From Gammaproteobacteria bacterium (GTDB lineage: Bacteria; Pseudomonadota; Gammaproteobacteria; Thiomicrospirales; Thiomicrospiraceae): 9,514 bases of DNA. The notes below the pieces were generated by a model, which was not told the DNA's origin, made no database searches, and saw only the letters and a program-made list of their open reading frames with translations. Of this stretch, positions 7,144 to 9,514 are shown piece by piece. The stretch covers positions 1 through 9,514 of the forward strand of contig JAADDM010000220.1 of the NCBI GenBank assembly GCA_013153955.1. Direction: 5' to 3'. The position numbers and the translations under genes are program-made. Position 1 is the stretch's first letter, and each line of letters begins with the position of its first letter.

Positions 7144-7236
7144 ATGACTGGAATGAAAGCGATTATTTGGGGGCTTATCTTAACCTTTGGCTCATTGGCC
7201 ATTATGTGGTGGCTCAGTACCGTTACCTATGCATAA
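7144..7236 (+). CDS. 30-residue single-helix membrane protein, CydX-like
   Basis: A very short gene ending the operon. Its product is 30 residues, with a hydrophobic helix from about residue 6 to 25 (AIIWGLILTFGSLAIMWWL), one Lys before it and a short polar end. A textbook ribosome binding site, AAGGAG, lies 6 bases before the ATG and overlaps the stop region of the diheme cytochrome gene, which argues for real translation. Cytochrome bd operons usually end with a similar tiny, Trp-containing, one-helix protein (CydX) that stabilises the complex. By position and size this is the likely equivalent for the bd-like subunits here. Sequence identity to CydX is not evident, so the role is inferred from context. 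Confidence 0.7.
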   Translation: MTGMKAIIWGLILTFGSLAIMWWLSTVTYA

Positions 7237-7270
7237 TAGCCTTAGACTCCCCTCCCTTCTCAAAAACACC

Positions 7271-7302
7271 ACTTTTAACCTTAAATCACCTAGGTTAAAA
7301 GT
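7271..7302 (+). terminator. Perfect 11-bp inverted repeat after the operon, possible terminator
   Basis: ACTTTTAACCT (7271-7281) and its exact reverse complement (7292-7302) flank a 10-base loop, 34 bases past the last operon gene. No T-run follows on the + strand, so Rho-independent termination would be weak. On the - strand the stem is followed by GGTGTTTTTG, which is better, but no - strand gene ends here. It may be a terminator, a 3'-end protecting hairpin or an operator for the next gene. Confidence 0.4.
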
Positions 7303-7431
7303 AGTCACTTACAATAAATTCATTTAAAACGCCAATAAGCCTTAGAATAGCGTCAACAAAATAAAGTTCCCTAACAAAACAATCCGAGTCTCAGCACTTA
7401 AGATTAATATTTAAAATACCAAAGGCCCTCT

Positions 7432-7719
7432 ATGAAACTCTTAAAAACACTGTCTCTTTTAGAAGGAAGTTCGCTTATCCTGCTACTTCTTATCGCTGTT
7501 CCCCTAAAACGGCTCATGGGAATGCCTGAATTTGTGTCTATCATAGGCCCTATACACGGGATCCTGTTTATCACTTTTGCCTTGGTACTCCTCAATGCAC
7601 GTACCAATGGACTACTTGATTCAAAACAGATGATGATGGGTTTCATTGCCTCTTTAATTCCCTTTGGAAGCTTTGTATTCAAAGCAAAAGTGCTCAATAA
7701 AATGAATAAAAACTCATGA
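7432..7719 (+). CDS. DUF3817-type small integral membrane protein
   Basis: A 95-residue protein with about three membrane helices (roughly 10-24, 37-55, 66-82) and a basic C-terminus (KAKVLNKMNK). The pattern LEGSSLILLLLIAVPLKRLMGMPE followed by GPIHGILFI matches the DUF3817 family, whose members share EG..., PLK and G-x-x-HG motifs; I recognise it from memory only. The molecular function of the family is not known to me. A short AAAGG lies 6 bases before the ATG. It is separated from the sulfide operon by 195 bases with a hairpin, so it is probably transcribed on its own. It ends at a shared terminator facing the next gene. Confidence 0.75.
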   Translation: MKLLKTLSLLEGSSLILLLLIAVPLKRLMGMPEFVSIIGPIHGILFITFALVLLNARTNGLLDSKQMMMGFIASLIPFGSFVFKAKVLNKMNKNS

Positions 7720-7737
7720 TAACCTTACATTAAAATA

Positions 7738-7765
7738 TAAAAAACCGCGTTTTATCGCGGTCTTT
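7738..7765. terminator. Bidirectional Rho-independent terminator between convergent genes
   Basis: CCGCG (7745-7749) and CGCGG (7756-7760) form a stem with a 6-base loop. An A-run precedes it (7739-7744) and TCTTT follows it. Read on the - strand, the stem is followed by a run of six T. It serves the DUF3817-type gene from the left and the small exported protein gene from the right. Confidence 0.85.
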
Positions 7766-7794
7766 AGAACATGGTAAGCTATGACTAAGTTAAA

Positions 7795-8139
7795 TCACAA
7801 CCAACTCCAACTCACATCAGATTGCTGCGCCGCCAATTTCTCTTTATGCAACAGCTCATAATATGGATTAATCGTTGTTAAACACTGCTTAGCTTCCAAA
7901 GAAGCCGATTGACTGCGCCTTTTCATAAAAGAAGCACTTAAACGCTGCTCATCCGTTTGATAAATAGCTGTTTCACACGCACAAAAAAAACGTTGATTAG
8001 CGGGTGCTAACGCAGTATTGTGGAGCAAGCAATCAACAAAAAAATGATCCCCTTTATCGCTTGCATACGCGCCACTCAATCCAGCAATAACGAGCAGCAT
8101 TCCGCATAGGCCAATCTTCACCGCCTTTTTCACAAGCAC
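7795..8139 (-). CDS. Small exported cysteine-containing protein of unknown function
   Basis: I do not recognise this family. From the GTG at 8139 the product is 114 residues. It has a signal peptide: a basic start (VKKAVK), a hydrophobic core GLCGMLLVIAGLSG (10-23) and AYA (24-26) before SDKGDHF. The mature part has four cysteines (C37, C53, C55, C86; spacing x15, x1, x30), possibly two disulfides, and a CACE segment. An upstream in-frame ATG at 8163 has no ribosome binding site and falls only about 12 bases after the predicted transcription start. The GTG at 8139 follows AAGGGG by 6 bases, so it is preferred; a GTG at 8133 is also possible. Location should be periplasmic or extracellular. 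Confidence 0.65.
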   Translation of the reverse strand: MLVKKAVKIGLCGMLLVIAGLSGAYASDKGDHFFVDCLLHNTALAPANQRFFCACETAIYQTDEQRLSASFMKRRSQSASLEAKQCLTTINPYYELLHKEKLAAQQSDVSWSWL

Positions 8140-8181
8140 TCCCCACCCCTTAAGTATTAGCATTTAATTATATTAAAAAAT

Positions 8182-8210
8182 ATTATACCCATCCCTTTCA
8201 TATTAAACAA
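8182..8210 (-). promoter_or_regulatory. Sigma-70-type promoter for the small exported protein gene
   Basis: Read on the - strand, TTGTTT (8205-8210) and a perfect TATAAT (8182-8187) are separated by exactly 17 bases. Transcription would begin near 8175, giving a leader of about 36 bases to the GTG start at 8139. Confidence 0.7.
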
Positions 8211-8314
8211 TACTTATATCAATTTACAAGTACCCGCTCAGGCCGACCAAGCTAGTACATCAACTCCAAATCACAAAAAACTAAGCATCCATTCTCCGCG
8301 TAATCTACAGACAC

Positions 8315-8348
8315 AAAAAAACCGCTTATGAATGACTTCATTAAGCGG
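8315..8348 (-). terminator. Rho-independent terminator downstream of ilvC
   Basis: On the - strand, CCGCTTA pairs with TAAGCGG (8342-8348 with 8322-8328), and the stem extends by TTCA/TGAA with a one-base bulge. It is followed by seven T (8315-8321 on the + strand as A). T-rich sequence on the + strand side too (8356-8362) could let it work both ways. It ends the ilvC transcript about 114 bases after the stop codon. Confidence 0.85.
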
Positions 8349-8386
8349 CTTCCTGTTTTTTTGAGCGTTTTTGTCAGAGTCAAGGC

Positions 8387-8428
8387 GGTGGCAGGTGACG
8401 TTTAGGATTACTAAACGAGCCTTCCACC
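8387..8428 (-). repeat. Imperfect long hairpin in the ilvC 3' region
   Basis: The inner stem CGTTTAG / CTAAACG (8399-8405, 8411-8417) has a 5-base loop. It is extended, after a small internal loop, by AGG/CCT, one mismatch and GGTGG/CCACC (8387-8391, 8424-8428). It lies 34 bases after the ilvC stop and before the terminator, with no T-run of its own. It could protect the mRNA end, be part of a 3'-derived small RNA, or be one copy of a dispersed palindromic repeat. Confidence 0.5.
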
Positions 8429-8461
8429 AACGCAGAGGCTGGCAAAACAAGCCAAAAAAAA

Positions 8462-9478
8462 TTAGTTTTTGTCTTGATCTACAATCTTATTCGCTGCAAT
8501 CCAAGGCATTAACTTACGTAACTCTTTACCAACGACTTCAATTCCGTGCTCGGCGTTGTTACGACGCGCAGCAGTCATTGATGGGTAACCAGACTGACCT
8601 TCAAGAATGAACTGCTTAGCGTACTCACCTGATTGAATGTTCTTCAATGCGATGCGCATTGCTTCACGAGACTCAGCATTGATGACTTGAGGACCCGTAA
8701 CATACTCACCGTACTCAGCATTGTTTGAGATTGAGTAGTTCATGTCAGCGATTCCGCCTTCGAACATTAGGTCAACGATTAGCTTAAGCTCGTGTAGACA
8801 CTCAAAATAAGCCATTTCAGGTGCGTATCCCGCTTCTACTAATGTATCAAAACCAGCTTTAACTAACTCAACTGCACCGCCACAAAGAACCGCTTGCTCA
8901 CCAAACAAATCCGTTTCACACTCGTCACGGAAAGTTGTTTCGATGATTGCAGTACGTCCACCACCAACACCAGAAGCATAAGAAAGTGCGATCTCTTTCG
9001 CATTACCAGACGCATCTTGTTGGATTGCGATAAGGTCAGGAACCCCGCCACCACGAACGAATTCAGAACGTACAGTATGACCCGGTGCTTTAGGGGCAAT
9101 CATGATGACATCTAAATCTTTACGAGGCGCAACTTGGTTATAAATAATCGCAAAACCGTGTGCAAATGCTAAAACAGCCCCTTGCTTGATATTTGGCTCA
9201 ATCTCTTCTTTATAAAGTACTGACTGAAACTCATCAGGAGTCAGAATCATAACAACATCAGCGCCTGCAACAGCCGTTGCAACATCAGCAGTCTTAAGAC
9301 CATAACCTTCTGCTTTAGCAATAGAAGAAGAACCCGAACGTAGACCAACTGTTACGTCAACACCTGAATCTTTAAGGTTTGCAGCATGTGCATGCCCTTG
9401 AGAACCAAAACCGATGATGGCTACTTTCTTGCCTTGGATGATAGATAGATCACAATCTTTATCGTAATAAACGTTCAT
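8462..9478 (-). CDS. ilvC: Ketol-acid reductoisomerase (NADP+), class I
   Basis: A 338-residue class I (short-form) ketol-acid reductoisomerase. It converts acetolactate and acetohydroxybutyrate to the dihydroxy acids of valine, leucine and isoleucine synthesis, in the cytoplasm, using Mg2+ and NADPH. The Rossmann domain has GFGSQGHAHA (23-32) and the loop LRSGSSS (46-52), whose serines and Arg fit NADPH preference. Catalytic residues are at the standard class I positions: H107 (AFAHGF), D190 and E194 (DECETDLFGEQ), and E226 and E230 (FECLHEL). The length is typical and the gene is complete. AAAAGG lies 8 bases before the ATG. Only 36 upstream bases are in view, so whether it is the last gene of an ilvI-ilvH-ilvC type operon cannot be seen. 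No attenuator is visible in the part shown. Confidence 0.98.
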   Translation of the reverse strand: MNVYYDKDCDLSIIQGKKVAIIGFGSQGHAHAANLKDSGVDVTVGLRSGSSSIAKAEGYGLKTADVATAVAGADVVMILTPDEFQSVLYKEEIEPNIKQGAVLAFAHGFAIIYNQVAPRKDLDVIMIAPKAPGHTVRSEFVRGGGVPDLIAIQQDASGNAKEIALSYASGVGGGRTAIIETTFRDECETDLFGEQAVLCGGAVELVKAGFDTLVEAGYAPEMAYFECLHELKLIVDLMFEGGIADMNYSISNNAEYGEYVTGPQVINAESREAMRIALKNIQSGEYAKQFILEGQSGYPSMTAARRNNAEHGIEVVGKELRKLMPWIAANKIVDQDKN

Positions 9479-9514
9479 GTTAAAACCTTTTAAGTTATGA
9501 GTCGGCGAACTGGC

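Noticed and set aside
8399..8417. Inverted repeat considered as an integron attC or recombination site
   Set aside because: The arms do not fit the attC core patterns (GTTRRRY / RYYYAAC), and no integrase or cassette structure is nearby. No CRISPR array, tRNA, rRNA or insertion sequence was seen in the window either.

Overview
The window looks like the chromosome of a moderately AT-rich gammaproteobacterial sulfur oxidiser. A Thiomicrospira/Hydrogenovibrio/Thiomicrorhabdus-type organism is my guess from gene content, not something the sequence proves. The main content is one six-gene + strand operon (1967-7236) for electron transfer from reduced sulfur. Housekeeping and small hypothetical genes flank it.

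Layout. 1-630 (-): N-terminal 210 codons of a fructosamine-kinase/aminoglycoside-phosphotransferase-like kinase, cut by the window edge. 843-1499 (+): Pcm-like methyltransferase. 1500-1966: a 467-base gap with a possible terminator, two perfect palindromes and a possible promoter for the operon. 1967-7236 (+), tightly packed: (i) a CydA-like membrane protein with a C-terminal heme c domain; (ii) a second CydA-like membrane protein; (iii) a monoheme cytochrome c; (iv) a Tat-exported flavocytochrome c sulfide dehydrogenase flavoprotein (FccB/SoxF type); (v) a diheme cytochrome c; (vi) a 30-residue single-helix protein resembling the bd-oxidase accessory subunit CydX. 7432-7719 (+): DUF3817-type membrane protein. 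7795-8139 (-): small exported protein with four cysteines and a clear promoter. 8462-9478 (-): ilvC, followed by a structured 3' region and a strong terminator.

How the genes may work together. FccB-type flavoproteins oxidise sulfide in the periplasm and pass electrons to c-type hemes. Here two soluble cytochromes and a membrane-anchored heme c domain are co-encoded with two proteins of the cytochrome bd superfamily. Both membrane proteins keep the helix-I His (E. coli CydA H19) and an E-x-x-R motif matching CydA E445/R448, with identical spacing of 282 residues. Both lack the long Q-loop region and any His where CydA H186 should be. The inference is a membrane complex that exchanges electrons with c-type cytochromes rather than binding quinol as canonical CydAB does, with sulfide as the likely donor. 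Its final acceptor (O2, quinone or another cytochrome) cannot be read from sequence.
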